Part shown: positions 16,769-25,244 of the stretch, piece after piece | How positions within the stretch are numbered: position 1 is the stretch's first letter | Layout: each line of letters starts with the position of its first letter | Assembly: GCF_038900095.1 (NCBI RefSeq) | Contig: NZ_JBBMQQ010000013.1 | Coordinates: 41,543-105,542 of the forward strand | Length of the DNA stretch: 64,000 nucleotides | Direction of reading: 5' to 3' | Origin: Hoeflea sp038900095 | Lineage (GTDB): Bacteria > Pseudomonadota > Alphaproteobacteria > Rhizobiales > Rhizobiaceae | Made by a program: the position numbers and the translations under genes | Notes under the pieces: generated by a model | Seen by the model: only the letters and a program-made list of their open reading frames with translations | Told to the model about the DNA's origin: nothing | Databases searched by the model: none

Positions 16769-17341
16769 ATGAGCGTGCGAGTGTCGGGTAAGCATATGGA
16801 AATCGGCGAGTCTTTCATGACCCGCATCGAGGACCAGGTCACAGGTGCGGTTCGGAAATATTACGATGGCGGTTTTTCAAGCCACGTGATTGTCGAAAAA
16901 TCCGGGTCGCGCTTCAAAGCTGATTGCAAGATCCATCTCGATACCGGTGTCGTGCTGCATGCGACCGGAGAAGCCCAGGACCCCCAGCCCGCATTCGATG
17001 CTGCGGCGGAGCGGGTCGAAAAGCGTCTCCGCCGCTACAAGCGCCGCCTCAAGGATCATCATGCCAACAGCCAGCAGGTTCAGGCCGAGTTGGCTTACGC
17101 AGTGGTGGATTCGGCCAGCGACGATGCGACCGAAGTGCCGGAGGATTATTCTCCGGCAATCATCGCCGAAAGCACCAAGCAGCTGGTGACCATGAGCGTC
17201 GCCGATGCGGTGATGGCTCTTGATATGACGGATGAACGGATCCTGATGTTCCGGAATGCGGGCAATGATGCCCTCAATGTTGTCTATCGCCGTGATGATG
17301 GCAACATTGGCTGGATTGACGCAGGCGGGGTAAAATCCTGA
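16769..17341 (+). CDS. hpf: Ribosome hibernation promoting factor, long form
   Basis: A 190-residue protein with an N-terminal S30AE domain (starting MSVRVSGKHMEIGESF, with a basic helix RVEKRLRRYKRRLKDHH) and a C-terminal dimerisation domain (KQLVTMSVADAVMALDMTDERILMFRNA ... NVVYRRDDGNIGWI). The long form causes 70S pairing into 100S particles in stationary phase. AAGGGATG precedes the ATG. It sits 247 bp after rpoN with its own probable promoter and just before ptsN, its usual partner in the PTS-Ntr region. Confidence 0.95.
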   Translation: MSVRVSGKHMEIGESFMTRIEDQVTGAVRKYYDGGFSSHVIVEKSGSRFKADCKIHLDTGVVLHATGEAQDPQPAFDAAAERVEKRLRRYKRRLKDHHANSQQVQAELAYAVVDSASDDATEVPEDYSPAIIAESTKQLVTMSVADAVMALDMTDERILMFRNAGNDALNVVYRRDDGNIGWIDAGGVKS

Positions 17342-17463
17342 CGGCGTTGGCTGACATGAAATAGGGATGCAGGCCACAGGCGGCTTTCCCGCAATGGCCT
17401 GCAACCTTTCACATGAAGCGAACAACGAGGTCCGGAACGCGGGCCCAGAACAAGGAATTCAAC

Positions 17464-17928
17464 ATGGCGCTTGCTGATCTGATTGCGCAGAACTCTGTTC
17501 TGCCTGCGCTCAAGGCAAACTCCAAGAAGCAGCTGTTGCAGGAACTCGCGGCCAAGGCCTCGGAAGTCACTGGACTTCCCGAGCGCGAGGTCTTCGACGT
17601 CATCCTGCAGCGCGAACGGCTCGGCTCCACCGGTGTCGGCAATGGCATTGCCATTCCGCACGGCAAGCTGGCGTCGCTGGACAAGATCGTCGGTGTTTTC
17701 GCGCGTCTTGACCAGCCCGTCGACTTCGAGGCGCTGGATGATCAGCCGGTCGACCTGGTGTTCCTGCTGCTGGCGCCCGAAGGCGCTGGTGCCGATCACC
17801 TCAAGGCGCTCTCACGCATCGCCCGCGTGATGCGCGACAGCGAGATGGTGGCCAAGTTGCGCGCCACCGACAGTGCTGCCTCGCTGCATGCCTTCCTCAC
17901 CGAAGAGCCCGCCTCCAACGCGGCCTGA
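17464..17928 (+). CDS. ptsN: PTS IIA-like nitrogen regulatory protein (EIIA-Ntr)
   Basis: A 154-residue EIIA domain starting MALADLIAQNSVLPAL. The phosphorylatable histidine is His66 in GNGIAIPHGKL, and the family helix ALSRIARVMRD is present. It is the final phosphate acceptor of the PTS-Ntr chain (PtsP-Npr-PtsN) and regulates potassium transport, carbon/nitrogen balance and other functions by protein contacts. The ATG at 17464 has AAGGA upstream; a longer frame from 17413 is unlikely. A terminator at 18037-18071 ends the transcription unit. Confidence 0.95.
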   Translation: MALADLIAQNSVLPALKANSKKQLLQELAAKASEVTGLPEREVFDVILQRERLGSTGVGNGIAIPHGKLASLDKIVGVFARLDQPVDFEALDDQPVDLVFLLLAPEGAGADHLKALSRIARVMRDSEMVAKLRATDSAASLHAFLTEEPASNAA

Positions 17929-18036
17929 ACCGGACGGCTCACGGTCTTGCGGCCTGAGCCCGGCCCGTCCGGCTGGGGCTGGCATCCGCAGGTGCCGGTT
18001 CTCGCCTGGTCAACTTTCGGAAATCGATATCTGCTG

Positions 18037-18071
18037 AAACCCGGATTGCCATGCCTGGCATCCGGGTTTTT
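18037..18071 (+). terminator. Rho-independent terminator after ptsN
   Basis: A perfect 10-bp stem, AAACCCGGAT at 18037-18046 pairing with ATCCGGGTTT at 18060-18069, closes a 13-base loop and runs into a T tract ending at 18071. It lies 108 bp after the ptsN stop and probably terminates the rpoN-hpf-ptsN unit. Confidence 0.85.
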
Positions 18072-18812
18072 GCCTTCCGGGTACTGGTCCCTTGCGCTCC
18101 GGTACGGGCTCGCGGCTCTGCGCCTCGAACCAGGTTCGAGCCGCACAGTCCGGCATACAACTCATCTCGTATGCTTTCGAATGATTCTGAACTATGGCGA
18201 TATTTCTTCGACCTGAAGTTGAGATGATCAGTGACGGCTTGCCCAATTTGAGCACCGGAGAGGCGCTGCAAGCCCGTTTTTCTTTGCATCCGTTGGTAGA
18301 ATTCACTCTTCTTCGCAGATCGGTCACAACCTGTGGATCTCGGGGAAATGATTGCTCGGACTTGCCAGAATGAAAAACTTCGGTAAAACTCACCAAACAA
18401 AAATAAACGAAAGCAAAAATCGAGATATATAAAAATATTCGGAACGACGGCGGATAACGACACCCACTGAAAAGATTTCAGGTGCCACAGGTTCCGGTTT
18501 GAACTGGTTGGCCTGCGCGGCTCAAAAGAGCCCATCAGGCTGAACCAACATTATCCGAGTGAACGCACACGAGCATGGAGGAGCATGGCTTCGTAGACGG
18601 GGGAGCAGCAATCGAGTGTCGCAATGGGTTTGGGTTCCGTTTTGGAGCAGCCATGCGCAATTCGAAGAAAGCCTCCTCGTTTGGGTGGGCCGTCATCATG
18701 TGCGGGCATGGCCGCAGCGAATAAGGGGTCGCTTGGAACAGGACGAAGGCCGCGACCTGAAGTTTGGAATCAAATGCCGGAATTTTCCCGGCAATCCTTG
18801 GAGGAGGTAGCA
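18072..18812. other. Long intergenic region upstream of the sugar ABC transporter
   Basis: No convincing gene was found here. The middle (about 18360-18440) is markedly AT-rich for this genome, with poly-A and TATATA runs, and probably holds the transporter promoter and a regulator site. Minus-strand frames covering it lack any family resemblance and run through the ptsN terminator. No LacI- or DeoR-type regulator gene accompanies the transporter, so control must come from elsewhere. Confidence 0.5.
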
Positions 18813-19754
18813 ATGATTCGTAGAAAGTTTCTTCAGGCGACTGTCATGGCAGGCGCAATGCTCATGTCTTTTCAGGCGACAGCCAAAGATCTGACCGGCG
18901 CCATCGTGGTAATGGATCTGACCACCAACGCGTTTCAGATCGAAATGGCTGAACAGGCCGTGGCTTACGGCAAGGAAGTTGGCGTCGACGTCCAGCGCTA
19001 TGCGCCGGCCGGTTCATTCGGCGACTATGAAGGCCAGATCTCCATCATCGAGAACCTGATCACCAAGAACACCGACATCATCATTCTGGTGGCCGGCCAC
19101 ACCACCGCCCTGGTGCCTGTGGTCAAGAAGGCAATGAAGGCCGGTGTCGCCGTGGTCAATATGGACAACCGCCTCAACACCACCGACATGGTGGCCTATG
19201 TCGGTGTCGACAACGGCCAGGGCGGCAAGATGGCGGTCGACTACATTGCCAAGCGTCTCGGCGGTATCGGCAAGATCGCACTTATCCAGGGTGAAACCGG
19301 AAACCCGGTGCAGATCCTGCGGACAAAGGGCTTTGAGCTCGGTGCGCTGGTGCACCCGGGTCTTGAGGTTGCCGCCCAGCAGGGTGCGCACTGGACCGAA
19401 GAGGAAGGTCTCAAGGTGATGGAGGACATTCTTCAGTCCCATCCGGATCTGGACGGCGTCTTCGGCGAGTCCGACAACCTGGCCGTTGGTGCGGCGCGGG
19501 CTGCTGCATCCGCGGGCAAGAAGGACATCGTGATTGTCGGATATGACGGCCAGCAGGGCGGTTATCAGGCGATCAAGAAGGGCGATGTTGCCGCAACCAT
19601 CCGCATGGATGCGCGCAAGATGGTTCAGCTCAGCATGGATGCTGCGCTGAAGTACATTGCCAACGGCAAGACCACCGAGGGCATCGATCCGGAAACCTAC
19701 ATTGCGCCGGAACTCGTCACCGCCGCCGAGGTCGATCAGTACATCACCAACTAA
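18813..19754 (+). CDS. Sugar ABC transporter substrate-binding protein (ribose/RbsB type)
   Basis: A 313-residue type I periplasmic binding protein with a signal peptide (MIRRKFLQATVMAGAMLMSFQATA). Family features include the two-lobe pattern with IIENLITKNTDIIILVAGHTTALVPVVKKAMKAGVAVVNMDN and GGKMAVDYIAKRLGG, and IVIVGYDGQQGGYQAIKKGDVAATI near the C-terminus. It captures a pentose, hexose or similar ligand; the exact sugar cannot be read from sequence. The ATG at 18813 has GGAGGAGG upstream. It is first in an operon with an RbsA-type ATPase and RbsC-type permease, separated from the ATPase by an internal hairpin. Confidence 0.92.
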   Translation: MIRRKFLQATVMAGAMLMSFQATAKDLTGAIVVMDLTTNAFQIEMAEQAVAYGKEVGVDVQRYAPAGSFGDYEGQISIIENLITKNTDIIILVAGHTTALVPVVKKAMKAGVAVVNMDNRLNTTDMVAYVGVDNGQGGKMAVDYIAKRLGGIGKIALIQGETGNPVQILRTKGFELGALVHPGLEVAAQQGAHWTEEEGLKVMEDILQSHPDLDGVFGESDNLAVGAARAAASAGKKDIVIVGYDGQQGGYQAIKKGDVAATIRMDARKMVQLSMDAALKYIANGKTTEGIDPETYIAPELVTAAEVDQYITN

Positions 19755-19798
19755 CCCTCCCGGGAAACGTCTGCAGCGATCCTGCAAACGCAAGTGCT

Positions 19799-19828
19799 GG
19801 AAGCCTTTCGAATGTCCGGAAGGCTTCC
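19799..19828 (+). other. Intercistronic hairpin between binding-protein and ATPase genes
   Basis: Perfect 9-bp inverted repeat: GGAAGCCTT at 19799-19807 and AAGGCTTCC at 19820-19828, 12-base loop, with no T tract. Hairpins at this position in binding-protein operons commonly protect the upstream mRNA and reduce expression downstream, giving excess binding protein; that role is inferred here. Confidence 0.7.
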
Positions 19829-19852
19829 ACCTGTCTTCGCTGGAGGGACTGA

Positions 19853-21343
19853 ATGGAAACTTTGCTGGAAATCACCGGTCTGTCGAAAAGCTTTCCCGGT
19901 GTGCGTGCTTTGGACAGCGTCGATTTTGATCTCGCCGAGGGAGAGGTGCATGCCCTTCTGGGAGAGAACGGCGCCGGCAAGTCGACGCTGGTCAAGATCA
20001 TCACCGGCGCCTACCGCAAGGACGAGGGCGTCATGCGGCTCAACGGCCGTGCCGTTGATTTTCACACCCCCTCCGAAGCCCAGCAGGCGGGCATTGGCGG
20101 GATCTACCAGGAGTTCTCTCAGGTCAACACGCTGACCGTGGCCGAGAACATATTCCTGGGCGCTTACCCGATGCGCTGGTTCGGTGTCGACTGGGCCGCA
20201 ATCAATCTGGAGGCTGCCCGGTTGCTCGAACGCTTCGGTGTCGATGCCAGGCCGACCGACAAGCTCTCGACGCTTGGTGTTGCGACCCGCCAGATGATCG
20301 AGATCCTCAAGGTCGTGCATCGCAAGAACCTCAAGATCCTGATCATGGACGAGCCGACATCGGCGCTCTCCGACGCCGAAACGAATTTGCTGTTCGAGTT
20401 TGTAAGAACCCTGCAGTCGCTCGGTGTGTCGATCATCTACATTTCCCACCGGCTCGATGAAATCAAGCAGATCTGCAATCGCATCACGGTGTTCAAGAAC
20501 GGCAGCAAGGTCAGCACCAGCCTGGCCTCGGAAATGACCATCGACGATATCGTCACCCAGATGGTCGGGTCCGAGTTGAAGGACCACTTCCCCGCCAAAA
20601 GCACCCATGCCGACACGACGGTCCTGCAGGTCACGGACCTGTCTGGCGAAGGTTTCCGCAACATTTCCTTCGCCGCGCGGCGCGGAGAGGTGCTCGGCAT
20701 CACCGGTCTCGTCGGATCCGGAAAAACCGAGCTTCTCGAGACCATCTTCGGCGCAAGGCCGGTCCGCTCAGGCAGCCTGTCGCTTGATGGCCGAACCATC
20801 ACGAACAGCTCGCCGATGGAGGCGATCCGCAACGGGATCGGCCTGCTTCCCGAAAGCCGCAAGGAGCAGGGGCTCAACCTGGTCATGAGCTGCCTGGAAA
20901 ACATCAGCCTGGCATCGCTCGACAAGATCGCACACCCGTTCCTGGATCTTGCCGAAGAAGCCCGCGTCGCCGAGGAAAATTTCGACCGGCTGGAGATCAG
21001 GCCCGGCGATCCGAAGAACCGGGTCGTCAATCTGAGCGGCGGCAACCAGCAGAAGATCGTTCTGGCCAAATGGCTGATGCGCGACGCCAACATCCTGATG
21101 TTTGACGAACCGACACGGGGCATCGATGTCGGGGCAAAATTCCAGATCTACTCGCTCATCATCGAACTGGCCAAGGCAGGCAAGTCGATCATCATCGCCT
21201 CAAGCGAGATCGACGAAGTCATAGGGCTCTGCAATCGCGCCCTGGTGTTGCGCAAGGGGGAGGTCGTCAAGGAACTCGCCGGCAATGAACTGAACAGTGA
21301 GAACGTCGTGTTTTCGATGAGTGGGAGAAGAAATGTCCATTAA
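19853..21343 (+). CDS. Sugar ABC transporter ATP-binding protein (RbsA type, two ATPase domains)
   Basis: A 496-residue fused tandem ATPase. Domain 1 has Walker A GENGAGKST and Walker B LIMDEPTSAL, with a degenerate signature (LGVATRQMIEI). Domain 2 has a divergent P-loop GLVGSGKTE, signature LSGGNQQKIVLAKWL and ILMFDEPTRGIDVG. This asymmetry is typical of RbsA/XylG/MglA, where only one site is fully catalytic. It energises import through the permease encoded next. The 3' end overlaps the permease start by 11 bases. Confidence 0.94.
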   Translation: METLLEITGLSKSFPGVRALDSVDFDLAEGEVHALLGENGAGKSTLVKIITGAYRKDEGVMRLNGRAVDFHTPSEAQQAGIGGIYQEFSQVNTLTVAENIFLGAYPMRWFGVDWAAINLEAARLLERFGVDARPTDKLSTLGVATRQMIEILKVVHRKNLKILIMDEPTSALSDAETNLLFEFVRTLQSLGVSIIYISHRLDEIKQICNRITVFKNGSKVSTSLASEMTIDDIVTQMVGSELKDHFPAKSTHADTTVLQVTDLSGEGFRNISFAARRGEVLGITGLVGSGKTELLETIFGARPVRSGSLSLDGRTITNSSPMEAIRNGIGLLPESRKEQGLNLVMSCLENISLASLDKIAHPFLDLAEEARVAEENFDRLEIRPGDPKNRVVNLSGGNQQKIVLAKWLMRDANILMFDEPTRGIDVGAKFQIYSLIIELAKAGKSIIIASSEIDEVIGLCNRALVLRKGEVVKELAGNELNSENVVFSMSGRRNVH

Positions 21344-22271
21344 AGTCATTCTGGCCGACAGCAAGCAGCAGGTCATTGCGCTGGCATGCCTGGTCGCTGT
21401 CGTCATCGTTCTGTCGTTCATGTCGGAATATTTTTTCACCGCCAACAACCTGTTCAACATCGGCAAACAGGCCTCGATCAACCTGATCATCGGGCTCGGC
21501 ATGACCATGGTGATCATATCCGCCGGGATCGATCTGTCCGTCGGCTCCCTGCTTGCGCTGACCATTTCCATCATGGCGGTCCTGAACGTGGTCTACGGCG
21601 TCAATATTGTCGTCGCCGGAACGCTGGCGGTGGCGGCGACGGTGTTCGCCGGCATGATCAATGGCCTTGTCATCCAGTATGGAAAGGTCCCCGCCTTCAT
21701 CACCACGCTCGGCATGATGGGTGTTGCCCGTGGCGTTGTGCTGCTGATTTCCCGTGGCAATCCCTCGATGTCATTCCCGGAGGAGTTTCTCTGGATTGCA
21801 GACGGGCTGGTTCTGGGAATCCCGTTCCCGATTTTCCTGTCGATCGTGATCGCCGTGCTGGTGACGCTGCTGCTCAAGTACACCCGGCTGGGCCGCGGTA
21901 TCTATGCCATTGGCGGCAATGAGGAAGCGGCGCGCCTGTCGGGCATCAACATCGCCTATGTACGCATCGCGACCTACACTTTGTGCGGGCTCTGCTGTGC
22001 GCTTGGCGGGATCATCTATGCGGCGCGCGTTGGTGCGGCCCCGCCATCTGCCGGCATCGGCTACGAGCTGAACGCGATTGCCGCGGTGATCATCGGCGGC
22101 ACCGCGCTCAATGGCGGCCAGGGCAAGGTATCGGGCACGGTCATCGGCGCACTGCTGATGGCGGTCATCGCCAACGGCCTCAACATCATCGAGGTCGATC
22201 CCTATTGGCAGAGCATCGTCATCGGCGCGATCATCGTGATCGCGGTCATGTTCTCGAACCTGCGCAAGTAA
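21333..22271 (+). CDS. Sugar ABC transporter permease (RbsC type)
   Basis: A 312-residue inner-membrane permease with about eight to ten hydrophobic segments. Family motifs are NLFNIGKQASINLIIGLGMTMVIISAGIDLSVGS near the start and the cytoplasmic EAA-like loop GRGIYAIGGNEEAARLSGINI; NAIAAVIIGGTALNGGQG follows. It forms the channel for the sugar with the RbsA-type ATPase. I use the ATG at 21333, overlapping the ATPase gene. The operon ends at a very strong terminator 10 bp downstream. Confidence 0.93.
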   Translation: MSIKVILADSKQQVIALACLVAVVIVLSFMSEYFFTANNLFNIGKQASINLIIGLGMTMVIISAGIDLSVGSLLALTISIMAVLNVVYGVNIVVAGTLAVAATVFAGMINGLVIQYGKVPAFITTLGMMGVARGVVLLISRGNPSMSFPEEFLWIADGLVLGIPFPIFLSIVIAVLVTLLLKYTRLGRGIYAIGGNEEAARLSGINIAYVRIATYTLCGLCCALGGIIYAARVGAAPPSAGIGYELNAIAAVIIGGTALNGGQGKVSGTVIGALLMAVIANGLNIIEVDPYWQSIVIGAIIVIAVMFSNLRK

Positions 22272-22281
22272 CCTGCGCCCC

Positions 22282-22329
22282 AAACACCGGGACCGCCTCA
22301 AGCTGGCTTGAGGCGGTCCCGGTGTTTTT
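22282..22329 (+). terminator. Strong terminator ending the sugar transporter operon
   Basis: A perfect 21-bp stem (22282-22302 with 22307-22327) closes a 4-base CTGG loop and is followed by a T run to 22329. It lies 10 bp past the permease stop. The left arm begins AAA, so it may also weakly stop minus-strand transcripts from the DUF1150 gene. Confidence 0.95.
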
Positions 22330-22394
22330 GGTGAAACAGTCTACACGGCGCGGCGGTGCGCCTCGTCATCACCCGTGCGGTGACGGCAACCCGG

Positions 22395-22652
22395 TTAGTG
22401 CAGGGCGACGGTTTTGAGTTCGTCTTCAGCCGCGCGGTAGAAGGTGCTGGAGCGGTTGTCGGTCAACAGGATCGGCGTCCCGTCGGCGCCAAACAGCGCC
22501 CAGAGCTCAAGGCCGGGATCAAGCACCGGGGCTTCCGGGAAGCGGGCGATGACGTCCTCAGAGCGCATTTTGCGGATATAGCCGATCTTCCCGGCTCCGA
22601 GCAGGGCCAGATCATTGGCAGACAATTGGGTTTTTCCCGATTTGGCAATCAT
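22395..22652 (-). CDS. DUF1150 family protein
   Basis: An 85-residue acidic protein, LSANDLALLGAGKIGYIRKMRSEDVIARFPEAP then LWALFGADGTPILLTDNRSS. It matches DUF1150, a small alphaproteobacterial family of unknown function usually encoded just downstream of an IbpA-like small heat-shock gene, exactly as here (54 bp gap, same strand). Co-expression with the heat-shock gene is therefore likely; no catalytic motif is evident. Confidence 0.88.
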   Translation of the reverse strand: MIAKSGKTQLSANDLALLGAGKIGYIRKMRSEDVIARFPEAPVLDPGLELWALFGADGTPILLTDNRSSTFYRAAEDELKTVALH

Positions 22653-22706
22653 GTCGATTTCCTCCTGAAGCTGGCAGGAAACATCCTGTGGCTCGAACTG
22701 TAACCT

Positions 22707-23138
22707 TCAGTCTCGAACCGAAATGTTAATTTTTCGCACCATGCGCTCCGGTTCCGGCCGAATTAGATCAACGGAAAGCAATCCGTTCTTCAATTCGGCG
22801 CTGACAACCTGCATTCCGTCAGCCAGCACGAACATGCGCTGGAACTGCCGGGCGGCGATGCCGCGATGCAAATATTCGCGCCCGTCATTGTCGGTTTGGC
22901 GTCCGCGGATGACGAGCTGGTTTTCTTCCGTCGTCACTTCGAGATCCTCGTCACAGAAGCCGGCGACAGCCAGCGTGATTCTGAGACGCTCGGACTTGCT
23001 TCCGTCCGCGGAGGCGCGGATCCGCTCGATATTGTAAGGCGGGTAACCTTCGGAACCCTTGGCGATCCGCTCCAGGGTCTTTTCCATTGTATCAAAGCCC
23101 AGCAGCAGCGGGCTTGAAAAAGGCGTCATGCGAGACAT
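22707..23138 (-). CDS. Small heat-shock protein, Hsp20/IbpA family
   Basis: A 143-residue alpha-crystallin-domain chaperone. The N-terminus MSRMTPFSSPLLLGFDTMEKTLERIAK and PPYNIERI are typical of class A rhizobial sHsps; the crystallin core runs from about 45 to 130 with FVLADGMQVVSAELKNGLLSVDL ending in the conserved G-x-L motif, and the C-terminal anchor KINIS is in I-x-I position. It binds unfolding proteins without ATP and keeps them refoldable. A heat-shock-type promoter lies at 23201-23229 and the DUF1150 gene follows. Confidence 0.95.
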   Translation of the reverse strand: MSRMTPFSSPLLLGFDTMEKTLERIAKGSEGYPPYNIERIRASADGSKSERLRITLAVAGFCDEDLEVTTEENQLVIRGRQTDNDGREYLHRGIAARQFQRMFVLADGMQVVSAELKNGLLSVDLIRPEPERMVRKINISVRD

Positions 23139-23200
23139 GGCTTGTCCTCGTTCTCAAGCGACAGGCACCGGACCCACAATCGGCATCCGGTATGAGCGTA

Positions 23201-23229
23201 ATATGGTAATTTCATTGCGGCTTCGCAAG
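23201..23229 (-). promoter_or_regulatory. Putative sigma-32 (RpoH) promoter of the hsp20-DUF1150 unit
   Basis: On the minus strand CTTGCG (23229-23224) is followed after 17 bp by CCATAT (23206-23201), resembling the RpoH consensus CTTGAA-N17-C(C/T)(C/T)AT-T. It would give a leader of about 55-60 bases before the ATG at 23138. This leader contains GCTTG and CAAGC flanking an AGGA, but a full ROSE-type thermometer could not be folded by eye. Confidence 0.6.
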
Positions 23230-23298
23230 AACCTTGCTCCATCGCCATTGCCGCACTTAATGTCCCGCCACCGAATCGCATCTTTCAAAGGACCGACC

Positions 23299-24237
23299 AT
23301 GACGCCGTGCAAGATCATCATCGACACAGACCCCGGCCAGGACGATGCCGCTGCGATCATGCTGGCGCTTGCCAGTCCGGAACTCGAGGTGCTGGGCGTG
23401 ACCGCGGTTGCCGGCAATGTGCCGCTTTCGCTGACGGAGCGGAACGCCCGCATGGTCACCGAAATCTGTGGCCGTGGCGATATCGCGGTCTATGCCGGCG
23501 CCGACAAGCCGCTTGCCCGCAAGCTGGTGACCGCCGAGCACGTGCATGGCAAGACAGGTCTGGATGGTGTCGACCTGTTTGAACCGGCACGCCCGCTCGA
23601 AAAGACCCATGCCGTCGATTTCATCATCGAGACCTTGCGCAATGAGCCGGCCGGCACGGTGACGCTGTGCCCGCTGGGACCGCTCACCAACATCGCCATG
23701 GTCATTGAGCGTGCGCCCGATGTTGTCGCCCGGATCAAGCAGATCGTGCTGATGGGCGGCGGCTTCTTCGAAGGCGGCAACATCACGCCCTCGGCCGAGT
23801 TCAACATCTTTGTCGATCCCGAAGCCGCAAAGATCGTGTTCGGCGCCGGCGTGCCGGTCACCATGATGCCGCTCGACGTTACCCACAAGGTGCTGACCAC
23901 CAGGGTTAGAGTCGAGCGGCTGCGCGCCAACGGCAACCGGGCTTCGGTGGCGATGGCCGACATGCTCGAGTTCTTCGAGCGCTTCGACGAGGAAAAATAC
24001 GGCACCGATGGCGGCCCGCTGCACGACCCGACGGTCATCGCCTGGCTGCTCGATCCCGGCATGTTTTCCGGCCGCTCATGCAATGTCGAGATCGAGACCG
24101 GTTCCGAGCTGACGCTGGGCGCCACGGTGGTCGACTGGTGGAAGGTCACCGGCCGGGCGGAGAACGCCCTTGTTATCAGGAACGTGGACGCCGACCGTTT
24201 CTTCGATCTGCTGATAGAGCGGCTTGGCCGTCTCTGA
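23299..24237 (+). CDS. Inosine-uridine preferring nucleoside hydrolase
   Basis: A 312-residue enzyme with the N-terminal DTDPGQDDAAAI calcium-binding motif that defines the nucleoside N-ribohydrolase family, plus VTAVAGNVPL, LCPLGPLTNIAMV, IKQIVLMGGGFFEGGN and the late HDPTVIAWLL. It hydrolyses the N-glycosidic bond of ribonucleosides to base and ribose in the cytoplasm; the precise base preference is not evident. The ATG at 23299 has AAAGGA upstream. Its stop is only 5 bp from the stop of the convergent ribokinase gene, whose substrate is the ribose released. Confidence 0.95.
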   Translation: MTPCKIIIDTDPGQDDAAAIMLALASPELEVLGVTAVAGNVPLSLTERNARMVTEICGRGDIAVYAGADKPLARKLVTAEHVHGKTGLDGVDLFEPARPLEKTHAVDFIIETLRNEPAGTVTLCPLGPLTNIAMVIERAPDVVARIKQIVLMGGGFFEGGNITPSAEFNIFVDPEAAKIVFGAGVPVTMMPLDVTHKVLTTRVRVERLRANGNRASVAMADMLEFFERFDEEKYGTDGGPLHDPTVIAWLLDPGMFSGRSCNVEIETGSELTLGATVVDWWKVTGRAENALVIRNVDADRFFDLLIERLGRL

Positions 24238-24242
24238 TCGTC

Positions 24243-25142
24243 TCAGAGCCGGGCATCGACTTCGGCTGACAGCGGGATGGAAGGCTGGGCACCGGGCTTC
24301 AGGCAGGCCAGCGCGCCGGCCACGGCCGCGCGGCGGACCGCGGCTGCAAATCCTGTCCCCGCGTCGAGACCCTGGGCCAGGTAGCCGCAGAACGTGTCGC
24401 CAGCGCCGACCGTGTCGACAGGCTTGATCTTGAGCGACGGCACGTGCTCCACCTTGCCGTCCCTGGCCCAGAGAACACCGTCGCCGCCAAGCGTGATGAT
24501 CATGCACTGACCGGTCTTGTCATGCAGCGCCTCGAGCTCGGTGCGGGCTGCGGCCAGTGTTTCCGCCGGACGGCCGGACAGCCGGGCGAATTCGGTCTCA
24601 TTGGCAATGACGATGTCGGCAAGCGGCGCGAGCCGCTCGACTGCGTCGGTCAGCGGCGCGATGTTGAGAACGCTTGTCACACCCTTGCCGCGCGCCGCCT
24701 TCATTGCCGCTTCGACGCTCGCCTCCGGGATTTCCATCTGCAGCAGCAATGTGTCCCCCCCGGACATCGCCGCTACCGCCTCTTCGGCGTCCGCCGGGGT
24801 CACTTGACCATTGGCGCCGGGTATGACCGCAATCATGTTCTCGCCATCTCCGCCGACAAGGATCAGCGCCGTGCCGGTGGCGCCGTCAATGTGGTGAACC
24901 AGGCCCAAATCCGCGCCGGCTTCGCCCAGCAACGCCAGCGCTTCGCTGGCAAACGCGTCGTCGCCGACCGCGCCGCACATCTTCACAGATGCGCCCGCAC
25001 GCTGCGCCGCCAGCGCCTGGTTGGCGCCCTTGCCGCCCTGCGCCGTCGTGAAATCGGTCCCGGCCACGGTCTCGCCCGGTTCGGGCAGCCGTGGTGTCGT
25101 GGCGATCAGGTCCATGTTGACTGATCCGATGACGGTGATCAT
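24243..25142 (-). CDS. rbsK: Ribokinase (PfkB family)
   Basis: A 299-residue PfkB-family sugar kinase. Signature 1 GGKGANQALAAQRAG and signature 2 DTVGAGDTFCGYLAQG (catalytic Asp in GAGD) are both present, and the N-terminal VIGSVNMDL with the Asn-Met-Asp of ribokinases supports ribose as substrate. It makes ribose 5-phosphate from ribose and ATP. It is convergent with the nucleoside hydrolase gene and 2 kb from a ribose-type ABC transporter, so together they suit ribose/ribonucleoside salvage. Confidence 0.93.
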   Translation of the reverse strand: MITVIGSVNMDLIATTPRLPEPGETVAGTDFTTAQGGKGANQALAAQRAGASVKMCGAVGDDAFASEALALLGEAGADLGLVHHIDGATGTALILVGGDGENMIAVIPGANGQVTPADAEEAVAAMSGGDTLLLQMEIPEASVEAAMKAARGKGVTSVLNIAPLTDAVERLAPLADIVIANETEFARLSGRPAETLAAARTELEALHDKTGQCMIITLGGDGVLWARDGKVEHVPSLKIKPVDTVGAGDTFCGYLAQGLDAGTGFAAAVRRAAVAGALACLKPGAQPSIPLSAEVDARL

Positions 25143-25244
25143 GGCGGTCTCCCTTGCTTTCCGGCATCCGTCGTTTGGGATCCGGGCTACGCTTTCAGTC
25201 GTCTTCGCAGCTTTTTGTCAGGTTATCGGGACCGAGAAAAGGGG

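Noticed and set aside
17939..18535. Possible 198-codon minus-strand gene in the region before the sugar transporter
   Set aside because: It contains the ptsN terminator, has no start signal, and its composition shifts midway; not believable as a gene.
23139..23200. ROSE-type RNA thermometer before hsp20
   Set aside because: GCTTG and CAAGC flank AGGA, but the multi-stem ROSE fold could not be traced; left as a possibility only.
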